Shown in pieces: positions 44,068 to 53,282 of a stretch of DNA of 64,000 nucleotides. The notes under the pieces were generated by a model that saw only the letters and a list, made by a program, of their open reading frames with translations, searched no databases and was not told where the DNA came from. A program made the position numbers and the translations under genes. Within the stretch, counting starts at the first letter, position 1, and each line of letters starts with the position of its first letter. The DNA is from Bdellovibrionales bacterium CG10_big_fil_rev_8_21_14_0_10_45_34 (GTDB lineage Bacteria > Bdellovibrionota > Bdellovibrionia > Bdellovibrionales > 1-14-0-10-45-34). The DNA is taken from contig PEZS01000006.1 of NCBI GenBank assembly GCA_002778785.1, positions 56,652 to 120,651 on the forward strand. The letters are read 5' to 3'.

Positions 44068-45507
44068 CTAACCGACACTGTTTTCAAGTTTCAATTCTAA
44101 TAGCTTCACGGCTTCAACAGAAAACTCTAAAGGAAGCTGTTCAATCACTTCGGCACAAAAACCATGAATCAAAAGAGACACGGCGCCTTCGGTATCGATG
44201 CCTCGAGACTGCAAGTAAAAAAGCTGATCTGCACTTATCTTCGAAGTTGTGGCCTCGTGTTCAACCGTCGCCGTTGGATTTTTTACTTCAATATACGGTA
44301 TTGTATTTGCTGAACATTGATCTTCTACCAACATCGAATCACACTGAGAAAAGTTGCGGGCCCCTTTGGCTGAAGGCATGATTTTCACAAGGCCTCGATA
44401 AGTGTTCATAGACTGGTCGGCTGAAATACCTTTTGAAATAATGCGGCTCTTTGTGTTCTTTCCTATGTGAATCATCTTAGTGCCCGTATCCGCCTGCATC
44501 CGACCGTTTGTAAGGGCTACCGAGTAGAACGCTCCTTCAGAGTTTTCGCCCTTAAGGATGCAGCTTGGGTACTTCCAAGTGATAGAAGATCCTGCTTCAA
44601 CTTGCGTCCATGAAATCTTGGAATTAATGCCATCGCAGCGGCCGCGTTTTGTCACAAAGTTGTAGACGCCCCCAACCCCTTCGGCATCCCCGGCGTACCA
44701 GTTCTGAACCGTGGAGTATTTAATTTCTGCGCGGTCTTTTGCTATGAGTTCGACAACCGCAGCATGAAGCTGATTCGAGTCAAACTGAGGTGCTGTGCAG
44801 CCTTCAAGATAATTAACGTAGCTATCATCTTCGGCAACAATAAGAGTTCTTTCAAACTGACCTGACTCTTTGTTGTTTATTCTAAAGTAAGTAGAAAGGT
44901 CTATCGGGCATCTTACTCCTTTAGGGATGTAACAAAAAGATCCATCCGAAAAGACGGCCGCATTTAGAGCGGCAAAGTAGTTGTCAGTGTAGGGCACTAC
45001 GGAGCCAAGATATTTCTCTATAAGTTCGGGATGCGTTTTTACAGCCTCTGAGAATGAGCAAAAAACAATTCCCAATTCATTCAAGACTTCCATATTGGTG
45101 GTGCCGACGGATACGCTATCAAAAACGACGTCGATCGCAATTCCGGAAATTCGCTTTTGCTCCGTTAACGGTATACCGAGCTTCTCGAAGGTTCTCAAAA
45201 GCTCGGGGTCGAGCTCGTCGAGTGACTTTGGTTTTTCGGCATTCTGTTTAGGTGCGGAATAGTATTGAACGCTTTGATAATCAATCGCTGGGTAATGGAC
45301 GCTAGACCAAGTAGGTTCCGTCATAGTGAGCCAGTGCCGAAATGCTCTCAAACGATAGTTCAGTAAGAATTCGGGCTCTTGTTTTCTCAGAGATATCTCA
45401 CGAACAATGCCTTCATTAAGGCCCTTGGGAAAGTCTTCCGTTTTAACATCGCTTACGAAACCGTATTTGTATTCGGACTTTTTGAGTTCAACAGTACTAG
45501 ACTTCAT
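44068..45507 (-). CDS. sufB: SUF scaffold protein SufB
   Basis: A 479-residue SufB with the family hallmarks YKYGF near the N-terminus, the [25 protein letters not shown] stretch, [21 protein letters not shown] and the C-terminal [15 protein letters not shown]. It receives sulfur from SufE and holds the nascent cluster. The ATG overlaps the stop of the Rrf2 regulator gene, so regulator and scaffold are co-translated. Confidence 0.97.
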   Translation of the reverse strand: MKSSTVELKKSEYKYGFVSDVKTEDFPKGLNEGIVREISLRKQEPEFLLNYRLRAFRHWLTMTEPTWSSVHYPAIDYQSVQYYSAPKQNAEKPKSLDELDPELLRTFEKLGIPLTEQKRISGIAIDVVFDSVSVGTTNMEVLNELGIVFCSFSEAVKTHPELIEKYLGSVVPYTDNYFAALNAAVFSDGSFCYIPKGVRCPIDLSTYFRINNKESGQFERTLIVAEDDSYVNYLEGCTAPQFDSNQLHAAVVELIAKDRAEIKYSTVQNWYAGDAEGVGGVYNFVTKRGRCDGINSKISWTQVEAGSSITWKYPSCILKGENSEGAFYSVALTNGRMQADTGTKMIHIGKNTKSRIISKGISADQSMNTYRGLVKIMPSAKGARNFSQCDSMLVEDQCSANTIPYIEVKNPTATVEHEATTSKISADQLFYLQSRGIDTEGAVSLLIHGFCAEVIEQLPLEFSVEAVKLLELKLENSVG

Positions 45508-46010
45508 CGCAGCACCTCTGCAGCGTTACTACTTTCGACGTTAAAAGACGTGGAAAAATTGGGCTTACCTAAATAACTCTCGGAGGAGCTGTCGGCAACA
45601 AGGTCGCTCACTAGAATAGTTTCATAAAAATCTATTATCCTGCGATTTAGACGTGTGATTGGGGCTTTAATATTGCAGTTAGATTCGAGATTGCAGGGGG
45701 TCTGTGACTTTCCGCTCTGCAAACAGCGAGCAATATCAACGGGACCTACGACAATCTCAGAAAGTTCGCGTAAGTTAATATCTTCAAGGCTACGGCAAAG
45801 TCTGTACCCACCCTTCATTCCGTGCTCTGAAACTAAAATGCCTCTGTGAGTTAAGCTTTGAAGAACTTTCGACAATACATCAAAAGAGAGCCCATGCCCT
45901 TCGGCAATCTCTTTGGCGGAGACTAAACGGTTGGAGGTTTGAATGCGCCCCTCCGCTACGAACTTAATGGCGATCAGCGCATACTCGAGTTTCCTGTTAA
46001 GCTTCAACAT
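45504..46010 (-). CDS. Rrf2-family Fe-S-sensing regulator (IscR/SufR-like)
   Basis: A 168-residue Rrf2 regulator and first gene of the suf operon. The winged helix spans about 1-80 ([58 protein letters not shown]). Three cysteines lie in [22 protein letters not shown], the spacing used to bind a [2Fe-2S] or [4Fe-4S] cluster in IscR-like proteins. It probably represses the operon when Fe-S supply is adequate, acting at the IscR-like site 64 to 76 bases upstream. A Ser-rich tail of about 35 residues is not part of the family core. Confidence 0.9.
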   Translation of the reverse strand: MLKLNRKLEYALIAIKFVAEGRIQTSNRLVSAKEIAEGHGLSFDVLSKVLQSLTHRGILVSEHGMKGGYRLCRSLEDINLRELSEIVVGPVDIARCLQSGKSQTPCNLESNCNIKAPITRLNRRIIDFYETILVSDLVADSSSESYLGKPNFSTSFNVESSNAAEVLR

Positions 46011-46061
46011 AACGGGTTTTGGCTCCTTAAGACCCTTGTAGTTGAAAGCGAATTGAAAGTC

Positions 46062-46096
46062 TAGAAAATATAAGACTAAAATAGTCTATTTTCTAA
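46062..46096 (-). promoter_or_regulatory. IscR-like operator inside the suf promoter
   Basis: GACTA-AAA-TAGTC (46074-46086) is a perfect 13-bp inverted repeat matching the core of the type 1 IscR site. It is extended by TAGAAAATA (46062-46070) and TATTTTCTA (46087-46095). On the minus strand a -35 TTAGAA (46091-46096) and -10 TATATT (46067-46072) are spaced by 18 bases, so the operator fills the spacer. Binding of the Rrf2 protein would block polymerase. Confidence 0.8.
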
Positions 46097-46194
46097 TTTA
46101 TTGAAATATGGACGCTTTTGTAGAACAATCGCGTTTTCTCCACTCACTTTGCCAGGCCTTTTGAGTGTAGATCGACGCCTGTTGGGGAATCTTT

Positions 46195-47124
46195 TTGAGA
46201 CTATTTAAATCGATCTTAGCCGTCTTTATATTGTTGGCAGCATTATGGGGGGCACTCTTTTCAGTCTCGGAGATGCGCCTCTCAGAAAAGCTGGGCGAGG
46301 TCACCGCAAAGGCCGCAGAAAAAGCCACAGAGAAAGCCACAGAGAAAAACCCAGACACGATCTCGCCACCAAAGTCTGAGAGGGGTTTTTATTCAAAAGC
46401 AGAGAAGAGTTCAGCGGAGCCTAGATGGGTTGCGATGGGGCCGGCAGAACTATCCGTTTGGCCTTCGCAGACGAAGGTCCAGTACGAATCTGTGCTAGAG
46501 GCCGATCCCCAGGCCATATTGTATGCGAGAGTTAGAACAACAAGCGATGGTGTGCCGGTTTTGTTTGCTCCTGACTCCTTGGAGGCAATTTCCGGCAAAA
46601 AAGAATTCGTTTTCAATTACGATTATGAGGAATTTCGGCAGCAGCCGGGCTTAAGTACAATTCTGACTGTGGAGGAGTTCAACGAGATCTTTGGCGCATC
46701 CGAAGCTGTTTTTGAGTTAATGGATTCTCATCTTCAAACCCTAAAGCTTCTCGAATCGGTTTTAGCGAAGCGTCACTCAGACGTGCGTTTTTGGGTAACT
46801 TCTCCACATGCGCGAACCGCAGAAGAAGTTTCACATACGCTGGGGCCGTCGAAGTTGGTCATTCCAACCGACAAGCTTAAGTTACTGAGGATGTTAGACA
46901 CTCTCATGCTGAGCGGCCTACTGAATATTGAGGGGTACGCGATCACCTCGCCGCTTCGAGAAGGAAAAGTTCAATTGGTAACAGATTCTGTTTTAAGCTC
47001 GCTAGCTCGTCGAGGCATAGCATGGTGGGCAAGGGTAGATTCGAATGCAGAATATGAAACGGCGCGAGATCTCGGCGCCAAGGCCATTATGTCTCGAGAA
47101 AAGTTTGGCAATTTAGCGAAATAA
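46195..47124 (+). CDS. Membrane-anchored degenerate GDPD-like protein
   Basis: A 310-codon frame from TTG, which has GGGGA six bases upstream. After a signal anchor (SILAVFILLAALWGALFSV) and a Lys/Ala/Glu/Thr linker (AKAAEKATEKATEKN) the sequence follows the glycerophosphodiester phosphodiesterase order: TTSDGVPVLFAPDSLEAISGK, LTVEEFNEIFGASEAVFELMD, and the end RRGIAWWARVDSNAEYETARDLGAKAIMSREKFG. The catalytic His-Asp of DGVPVV.HD is replaced by Ala-Pro, and the first His/Glu pairs are not seen, so it should lack activity. It could bind a lipid head group or serve as scaffold. It lies just before tolQ. Similarity is by eye and weak. Confidence 0.55.
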   Translation: MRLFKSILAVFILLAALWGALFSVSEMRLSEKLGEVTAKAAEKATEKATEKNPDTISPPKSERGFYSKAEKSSAEPRWVAMGPAELSVWPSQTKVQYESVLEADPQAILYARVRTTSDGVPVLFAPDSLEAISGKKEFVFNYDYEEFRQQPGLSTILTVEEFNEIFGASEAVFELMDSHLQTLKLLESVLAKRHSDVRFWVTSPHARTAEEVSHTLGPSKLVIPTDKLKLLRMLDTLMLSGLLNIEGYAITSPLREGKVQLVTDSVLSSLARRGIAWWARVDSNAEYETARDLGAKAIMSREKFGNLAK

Positions 47125-47259
47125 CTTCGCCTCCTCTTTTGCGACAACGAGCAACGCAGCAATTCATTTTGTTGCGTCTGCAGAGTAGTTTGGACGAAAT
47201 GGCAACAGTTCTCAGAATCGCACTTGAAAGTCTTTCCTACAGACAATAGCCTAGAGAGC

Positions 47260-47970
47260 ATGAATAAAGCACAAATGGCCATGGACTACTCAGTTTGGGA
47301 TTCCCTGCTTCACGCAAGTCTCGTTGTACAATTAACTTTGCTAACACTTGCGATTATGTCAGTGATTTCTTGGGCAATATTTTTTGCTAAAAGAAAACAA
47401 TTGGATACTGCCGAAGAAGGAAACACGCTATTTTCTGACTTGTTTTGGAAGGCCCGATCCTTAGATGAAGTTGACGAAAAAGCGGATCGATTTGCTACGA
47501 GTCCGATTGCAAAGATGTTCAAATCTGGCTTTAGCGAGTTGAATCGTCTTGCGGATTCAAAAGGGGATTCTACCAAGACATCTGTACCTAAGTTAACTGG
47601 CTCAGACAACGTGGCACGTGCGCTCACAAGATCAATGGATATTGAAATTTCTAATTTAGAAAAGCGCCTAAGTTTTCTGGCGACGACTGGAAGCACGGCC
47701 CCTTTTATTGGTTTGTTTGGAACCGTTTGGGGAATCATGTCTGCGTTTCACAATATTGGAAAGACCGGAGCCGCCAGTCTGGCAGTTGTGGCACCGGGAA
47801 TTTCTGAAGCGTTGGTGGCTACGGCAATTGGACTCGCGGCAGCCATTCCGGCCGTGGTGACGTACAACCATTTCGTAGCGCGGCTGAAAAGAATTGAGCT
47901 TCAAATGTCTAATTTTTCTTCTGACTTTCAAAACATTGTTCGCCGTAATTTCTTTGTGGACGAGAAGTAA
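47260..47970 (+). CDS. tolQ: TolQ inner-membrane motor protein
   Basis: A 236-residue TolQ/ExbB/MotA-superfamily protein. It has an N-terminal membrane helix (SLVVQLTLLTLAIMSVISWAIFF), a large cytoplasmic loop, and two helices around APFIGLFGTVWGIMSAFHNI and ALVATAIGLAAAIPAVVTYN, with the family's conserved threonine and alanine-rich path. It forms the TolQR motor with the next gene. The ATG at 47260 has AGAG upstream; a TTG at 47224 would extend it by 12 residues. Confidence 0.95.
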   Translation: MNKAQMAMDYSVWDSLLHASLVVQLTLLTLAIMSVISWAIFFAKRKQLDTAEEGNTLFSDLFWKARSLDEVDEKADRFATSPIAKMFKSGFSELNRLADSKGDSTKTSVPKLTGSDNVARALTRSMDIEISNLEKRLSFLATTGSTAPFIGLFGTVWGIMSAFHNIGKTGAASLAVVAPGISEALVATAIGLAAAIPAVVTYNHFVARLKRIELQMSNFSSDFQNIVRRNFFVDEK

Positions 47971-47973
47971 GCG

Positions 47974-48396
47974 ATGGGAATGAGTGCTTCAGGAGGCGGA
48001 AAATCCAGAGTGACTATCAACGAGATCAACGTGACTCCTCTCGTAGATGTCATGCTTGTTTTGTTGATTATTTTTATGGTCACGGCTCCGATGATGCAGC
48101 AGGGGATTGAAGTAGATCTTCCAGAAACAGCGAATACGGGCGTGACTGTTAACGATGAACCGTTTGTGCTTGTTGTGCAAAGTAACGGACGGATCCTTGC
48201 CGGTGAAGCTCACATAGAGATCGGGCAGCTCCGAAAAAAGCTTGCGGCTATATTTGCCACAAGAAAAAATAAGCAGGTTTACCTTCAAGCTGATCGTAAA
48301 GTTGACTATGGCGTAGTGGCAGAAGTGATGGGCGAAATTAAGTCTGCCGGGATTTCACAGATTGGACTCATCACACTTCCGAAGACAGATTTATAA
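47974..48396 (+). CDS. tolR: TolR/ExbD biopolymer transport protein
   Basis: A 140-residue TolR. The start EINVTPLVDVMLVLLIIFMVTAP holds the conserved aspartate in VDVMLVLL, which carries protons through the TolQ channel, and the periplasmic C-terminal domain follows (VYLQADRKVDYGVVAEVMGEIKSAGISQIGLIT). Three bases separate it from tolQ. Confidence 0.97.
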   Translation: MGMSASGGGKSRVTINEINVTPLVDVMLVLLIIFMVTAPMMQQGIEVDLPETANTGVTVNDEPFVLVVQSNGRILAGEAHIEIGQLRKKLAAIFATRKNKQVYLQADRKVDYGVVAEVMGEIKSAGISQIGLITLPKTDL

Positions 48397-48421
48397 GGAC
48401 CAACTAAAAGGCGCAGGAGAA

Positions 48422-49171
48422 ATGCCATTGTCACAATCTTCACCTCTAGCTACTGAGCACGGGGATGAAAAGTTTCAAAAGTATATTGGTTACTCCTTGA
48501 TTTTTCACGGACTTGTCGTTTTGCTGTTCACTGCTCGGGCTCTCGTGTTTCCAAGTGACGATATAATCCTGCATCCCTCCATTCGAGTCGACATTGTTGA
48601 TTTGCCAGACAAGTTGACTCCACAAGTGAAGATTGCGGAAGCTCCGCAACCTTTGACAGAACAAGCGCCGGCCCCAGTGCCGCCAAAGCCGGTGCCAGAA
48701 GTAAAGAAAGTAGAAGTACCAAAGAAAGTAGTGTCTAAGCAGAAAGAAATCTCAGAAACTGAGGCTGCACTACAAAGATTAAAGGCATTGGAGTCGATTG
48801 AGAATGAAGTCAAATCTGTCAACAAACCTAAAGCTGTGCAGGCGAAGGGCCAAACGCTGAGCAAAGGTAATCAGCTGAAAGGGCTCGCTAAGCTTGAGCA
48901 TGATCAATATATTTCTGATTTAGAATCCCATATTAAATCAAACTGGGTGCTCCCGGAGTGGATGGCAAAAAGTGCCTACAAATGCATATTAAGAGCAAAG
49001 TTTAATTTTCGTGGCTTCGTTACCGAAGTGGGAGTGGTGGAGTCTTCAGGAGACTCTCAGTTCGATCAGTATGCAATTAAGGCTGTGGAGGCTTCAAATC
49101 CATTTCCGGTGCCGCCCGATGACTTGAAAGATTTGTTTAACGCACGAGGAGTGACTCTGTCGTTTCCCTGA
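48422..49171 (+). CDS. tolA: TolA/TonB-type energy-transducing protein
   Basis: From the ATG at 48422, with AGGAG four bases upstream, the protein has 249 residues. It has an inner-membrane helix (IGYSLIFHGLVVLLFTARALV), a Pro/Lys/Val spacer (about 75-115: APAPVPPKPVPEVKKVEVPKK), a helical stretch, and a TonB-like C-terminal domain (YISDLESHIKSNWVLPEWM...FVTEVGVVESSGDSQFDQYAIKAVE). It links TolQR to outer-membrane partners. The open frame to the left overlaps tolR out of frame and is not used. Named TolA by context; by sequence TonB is equally possible. Confidence 0.85.
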   Translation: MPLSQSSPLATEHGDEKFQKYIGYSLIFHGLVVLLFTARALVFPSDDIILHPSIRVDIVDLPDKLTPQVKIAEAPQPLTEQAPAPVPPKPVPEVKKVEVPKKVVSKQKEISETEAALQRLKALESIENEVKSVNKPKAVQAKGQTLSKGNQLKGLAKLEHDQYISDLESHIKSNWVLPEWMAKSAYKCILRAKFNFRGFVTEVGVVESSGDSQFDQYAIKAVEASNPFPVPPDDLKDLFNARGVTLSFP

Positions 49172-49243
49172 ATGAATTGGTAGTTCCGAGAAGAGGCGAG
49201 TAGATCTGTGGTCATAAAAATAGAAAGATGGCGAAAGGTCTTA

Positions 49244-49262
49244 ATTTTTGTGCCACAAAAAT
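49244..49262. promoter_or_regulatory. 19-bp perfect palindrome upstream of tolB
   Basis: ATTTTTGTG-C-CACAAAAAT is a perfect inverted repeat about 90 bases before the tolB start, in the 179-base gap after tolA. It may be a transcription-factor site for a tolB-specific promoter, or a hairpin within the tol transcript that reduces read-through on both strands. No family assignment is made. Confidence 0.6.
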
Positions 49263-49350
49263 GGAAGAATTTAGCCAGCGAAATTGGTAGTTAGATAAAG
49301 TGAATGTCAGTAGAGTGAGCGATAGAGCAGTTTTTTAACAGGGGGATTCA

Positions 49351-50817
49351 GTGAATTTTAATATTTTTAATAGCCTAGGGTCTGCGGCCCATTCCTTTTA
49401 TTGCATACTCGAATTATTTAGGACGAAATGCCAACGGCCCGCACTTATAGCTCTTTCAACTATCGTGAGCGTTGCAGCTCTACCCATTGCAGGGCAGGCT
49501 GCGGATGTTTACATTAACGTTGGAGAGGCAAACTTCAAAAAAAGCTTAATGGCCCTTCCTGAGTGCAAATACTTAGGCGCCGCCGAAAAACCGTCGTCGG
49601 CTAAATCTATCAGTTTGGATCTCTCAAGTACGCTTCTCAACGATTTAGATTCGACAGGTTACTTTCAATTTGTAAAACAAGATGCTTACCTGGAGGACCC
49701 AGAAAAAGTGGGTCTTAAGCCAGCTCCTGGTGAAAGCAACGGTTTTAAGTATGAAAACTGGTCAAAAATCGGCACAGAATTTTTGATACGCTGTGGGTTT
49801 AGCGTGATAAAGGGGCAGATTACTTTGAAGGCTTTTCTTTATGACGTGAAAAAAGCCAAATCTATTGTGGCGAAGGAGTATTCCGGGCCAGAGGATAAAG
49901 TTCGAAAAGTGGCTCACACTTTTGCGAATGATGTGGTGGAAGGGCTTACCGGGAAGCCAGGATATTTCTTAACCCGAATTGTTGTTGGCTCAGACCGCGG
50001 CGGAAACAGCTGGAAAGAAATTTACATAATGGATTGGGATGCCAAAAACCCAAAACAAATAACTCGGCACAAGTCTATTGCGCTTTCACCAAACTGGTCA
50101 CCAGAAGGTAAGAAAGTTGCCTACACCGCCTATGTCGTTCATACAAAAAGTAAAAAAAGGAATGCCGATTTATTCACCTACGAAATCTTCACTGGCAAGA
50201 GAGAGCTCATTTCTTCAAGGCCGGGTATCAATTCGGGGGCGGCGTTTAGCCCGGATGGCAAGCATATCTTTATGACCATATCTCAGGCTGGTAGCCCCGA
50301 TATTTTTCGCGTCGGTTCAAGTGGCGACGGTCTAAAGCAAATCACAAAAGGACCAGCTGGGGCTATGTATGTGGAGCCCGCAGTGTCTCCCGATGGTAAG
50401 AAAATTGCTTTTTCATCTGATAGAAGCGGAAAACCAATGGTCTACACCATGGATATCGACGGAACAAACATGAAGAGAATCACGTTTGCGGGTAAATACA
50501 ATGCATCGCCAAGTTGGTCCCCAGATGGAAAGAAAATAGCGTTTGCGGGATTTGATAAAGATCACTTTGATGTCTTCGTGATGAATGCGGACGGGACAAA
50601 TATGGTGCGCCTCACCACAGAGAAGAAAATAAATGGTAAGATGTCAAACAATGAAGACCCTGCCTTTTCGCCCGATGGCAGGCAGGTGATGTTTGTGAGC
50701 GACCGAACGAAAAATAAGCAGATTTACTTGATAAATGCTGATGGAACCAATGAGCGGCGCCTCACTGTAGACAAGCACAATTATTTTAAACCCAAATGGT
50801 CATGGGTAAATGATTAA
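49351..50817 (+). CDS. tolB: Periplasmic beta-propeller protein TolB
   Basis: A 488-residue TolB. A long N-region leads to a signal peptide (LIALSTIVSVAALPIAGQAAD), then the N-terminal TolB domain (about 55-205), then a six-bladed propeller of WD40-like/PD40 repeats (LSPNWSPEGKKVAYTAY, AAFSPDGKHIFMT, PAVSPDGKKIAFSSD, PSWSPDGKKIAFAG, PAFSPDGRQVMFVSD). GTG start with GGGGG seven bases upstream. It normally works with Pal at the peptidoglycan-outer-membrane interface. Confidence 0.96.
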   Translation: MNFNIFNSLGSAAHSFYCILELFRTKCQRPALIALSTIVSVAALPIAGQAADVYINVGEANFKKSLMALPECKYLGAAEKPSSAKSISLDLSSTLLNDLDSTGYFQFVKQDAYLEDPEKVGLKPAPGESNGFKYENWSKIGTEFLIRCGFSVIKGQITLKAFLYDVKKAKSIVAKEYSGPEDKVRKVAHTFANDVVEGLTGKPGYFLTRIVVGSDRGGNSWKEIYIMDWDAKNPKQITRHKSIALSPNWSPEGKKVAYTAYVVHTKSKKRNADLFTYEIFTGKRELISSRPGINSGAAFSPDGKHIFMTISQAGSPDIFRVGSSGDGLKQITKGPAGAMYVEPAVSPDGKKIAFSSDRSGKPMVYTMDIDGTNMKRITFAGKYNASPSWSPDGKKIAFAGFDKDHFDVFVMNADGTNMVRLTTEKKINGKMSNNEDPAFSPDGRQVMFVSDRTKNKQIYLINADGTNERRLTVDKHNYFKPKWSWVND

Positions 50818-50888
50818 GGGTCGATAAATCTCTTTGACCAAGCCCATCGCTTCTCGATAGCCTCCCTGGGATTGACGGGAGGTGCTAC

Positions 50889-51824
50889 TTGAAATCAAAC
50901 GGTTCTTGTTTTTCTGCGGGATTAATTGCTCGCGTAGTGCTGGTTTATCTTTTAGCCTTTGCGTTTTTTCACTGGAAGGCCGATGCGCAAGACGCTAGTG
51001 GCGGGGACAACCAAAAGCTCGATCAGCTAGCTCAAGAGGGAGTAAAGCGGCCTGACCCGGCGCAAGTTGTAGAAGAAAAAGCCAAGCCAGTGACAAAGGA
51101 TGTAAAACAAAATTTATCTAACACTGTAAAAGACGCAATCGCTGAAAAAGAAGCAAAAACAGAAGACAACGCCGACAAAAAAGTAGATAAGAACCAAGAG
51201 AGCTCGATCGTCGAATCTGGTTCTGACGCCCAAAAAACGTCAGAAAAGAAAGACAGCGAGATAGAAAAAAAGAGCGATCAAAAGAGAAAATCTAAAAAAA
51301 GAGGTCTTTCAAAAGTGTTTGCAATATTCGATACTTCAAAAGGTAAAATTAAAATTGAATTGTTCGAGGGTTACGCCCCTAAGACAGTGGCTAACTTTAT
51401 TGGCCTAGCTTCTGGAACAAAAGAGTTTACCAATCCTAAGACAGGTAAAAAAGAAAAGTCTCCCTTTTATGATGGTTTGATTTTTCACCGAGTTATTCCC
51501 GGATTTATGATTCAGGGCGGTTGCCCGCTAGGAACCGGAACTGGTGGGCCGGGCTACACTTTTGAAGATGAAACGAAGGGTAACCCCAAAAAGCACACCA
51601 AGCCTGGTATTCTCTCAATGGCAAATGCCGGACCAAACACCAACGGGAGTCAGTTTTTTCTCACAGTTGCAGAAACTCCTTGGTTAGATGGCAAGCACAC
51701 CGTTTTCGGAGAGGTTGTTGAGGGGATGGATGTGGTTAATAATATATCAAAAGTCTCTCGTGATCCTCGCGACAAACCGCTAGAGGATGTCAAACTTAAC
51801 TCCGTAAAGATCGAACGAGAATAG
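50889..51824 (+). CDS. Secreted cyclophilin-type peptidyl-prolyl isomerase
   Basis: A 312-codon gene from TTG (GGGAGG upstream). A signal sequence ([21 protein letters not shown]) is followed by a highly charged Lys/Glu/Asp linker (about 35-138), then a cyclophilin domain (about 142-310: [65 protein letters not shown]). The active-site Arg (FHRVIPGF), Phe and Gln (SQFF) are present. It occupies the place after tolB where pal is usual and is probably co-transcribed. Its clients are likely periplasmic proteins. Confidence 0.9.
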   Translation: MKSNGSCFSAGLIARVVLVYLLAFAFFHWKADAQDASGGDNQKLDQLAQEGVKRPDPAQVVEEKAKPVTKDVKQNLSNTVKDAIAEKEAKTEDNADKKVDKNQESSIVESGSDAQKTSEKKDSEIEKKSDQKRKSKKRGLSKVFAIFDTSKGKIKIELFEGYAPKTVANFIGLASGTKEFTNPKTGKKEKSPFYDGLIFHRVIPGFMIQGGCPLGTGTGGPGYTFEDETKGNPKKHTKPGILSMANAGPNTNGSQFFLTVAETPWLDGKHTVFGEVVEGMDVVNNISKVSRDPRDKPLEDVKLNSVKIERE

Positions 51825-51833
51825 CGAAAAGTT

Positions 51834-53195
51834 CTATTTGGTGTCCTCGTAAACTCTTTGTTTGTCTTGAATAAAACTATGGACCTCTTTCATAAAAGAG
51901 AGCTTCTTGTTGTCTGCCTCAATAATGAATGACGACAAGGGTTCTCCATAGCATTCATTAAAAGTGTCTTCGCCGCTAAAGGCATTTTCTGTGAATTTAA
52001 CAATCTTATCTCGGCAAATACTTTTGATGCGATACAGCCGATCGTAGGCTCGGAAGTTCCAATCGTTGGAAAAAAGTAAGAAATAAAGAACCCAAAGGGC
52101 TGCGAGACCTCGGTGCTTCAGTCTCTCGGGTAGAATCCAAGAAAAAGCGATGATCGGAACGAGAATCAGTGGCATTGCAAACTCTGCGTATCGGGAGACT
52201 TTACTAAAATCTGATGAAAAACCTGCCCTCCCGGCCGCAACAGACGCGAGAGTCGCTAAAACAAAACCAGTGGCCATAAACACAGGCCACCAACTATTTC
52301 GAGAAGACCGCTGGGAGCTATGTGCTGATTTGAAAAACCAAATGATCAGAACAAGAGCTAGTCCAATCGCAAATAATGTAGAAAGTGCCAGCGACTTGAT
52401 CGTCACGCCAAATCCAAACGAAACAAGATTAACGAAAAGACTCCAGAACCGACTATCCGTTGGCAAAACCATCGCGGGGTGATGGGACGGCTGCTGATAG
52501 TGTGAACTGTAAACCAGTGAAATCACAATCGCTACTAACAAAAGAAAAACGAGTTTTGTAGCGGCAGGCTTACTTTGCTCAGGGATCTGTTTGTCGAAGT
52601 AATGGGCTATTAAGATTAGCGGCAGAGCAATGGCCCAAGTTATGGTTGAAGCGAAGCTAATTGAGCAAAGAAAGAGCAAAGCGGCGAGTGTTAAGGTGCG
52701 TCTCCACTTGAGACTGCCGCTAAAAGATTTATCGCATACGTAAAAAAGGAAGATCATCGAAAGGTGTACAACTGTTTGCACGGGCAAATAGTGGTTCATA
52801 TCGTTGATCGGAGACAGAAAAAAGACAGCAAACCAAAAAACAGTTTCTCTTTTCACGCCGTTTGAGTGTCGCTCGGTAAAAGAGATAAGGTAAGTTACAT
52901 AAATTCCGTAGACGAGAAAGTTGAAAATCTGAAGCCACGCAAGATTCCATCCGTTAAAAAGATAAAGGAAGGAGTGCCATAACTTTGTAAAAACCATGAG
53001 GTGCTCGTTATGCGGCAAAAACAGGTGCGAAACGCTGGTGCCGGGAAAAAGAAGCCATTCATCTATGAAAGGAACATTCACCGACGTTTTGGCTATATAA
53101 AGCCAGTGAAACAGAAAGAGGCTGCCAAAAACTAGCGGACCACTTGCGAGGAGTTTACGAAAAAACAGATCAAAGATTTTTTTAGCGTTCATCAT
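51834..53195 (-). CDS. Polytopic inner-membrane protein, GT-C-like
   Basis: A 453-residue protein with ten or more hydrophobic segments. The first periplasmic loop reads VPFIDEWLLFPG...FLPHNEHLMVF, an acidic-pair arrangement seen in GT-C glycosyltransferase-like proteins, though I recognise no specific family. A soluble C-terminal tail of about 70 residues has a Cys pair (SICRDK, NECYGE). It could transfer a lipid-linked sugar to an envelope polymer or lipid; this is an inference from the topology only. It converges with the cyclophilin gene with ten bases between stops. Confidence 0.6.
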   Translation of the reverse strand: MMNAKKIFDLFFRKLLASGPLVFGSLFLFHWLYIAKTSVNVPFIDEWLLFPGTSVSHLFLPHNEHLMVFTKLWHSFLYLFNGWNLAWLQIFNFLVYGIYVTYLISFTERHSNGVKRETVFWFAVFFLSPINDMNHYLPVQTVVHLSMIFLFYVCDKSFSGSLKWRRTLTLAALLFLCSISFASTITWAIALPLILIAHYFDKQIPEQSKPAATKLVFLLLVAIVISLVYSSHYQQPSHHPAMVLPTDSRFWSLFVNLVSFGFGVTIKSLALSTLFAIGLALVLIIWFFKSAHSSQRSSRNSWWPVFMATGFVLATLASVAAGRAGFSSDFSKVSRYAEFAMPLILVPIIAFSWILPERLKHRGLAALWVLYFLLFSNDWNFRAYDRLYRIKSICRDKIVKFTENAFSGEDTFNECYGEPLSSFIIEADNKKLSFMKEVHSFIQDKQRVYEDTK

Positions 53196-53282
53196 TCACG
53201 TCCACAATTTCTCGGCCTATTTTTTACGGGCGCTTGCGTATTTTGTGCGGCGATCTGACTATCATTACTGAATGTAAGAATA

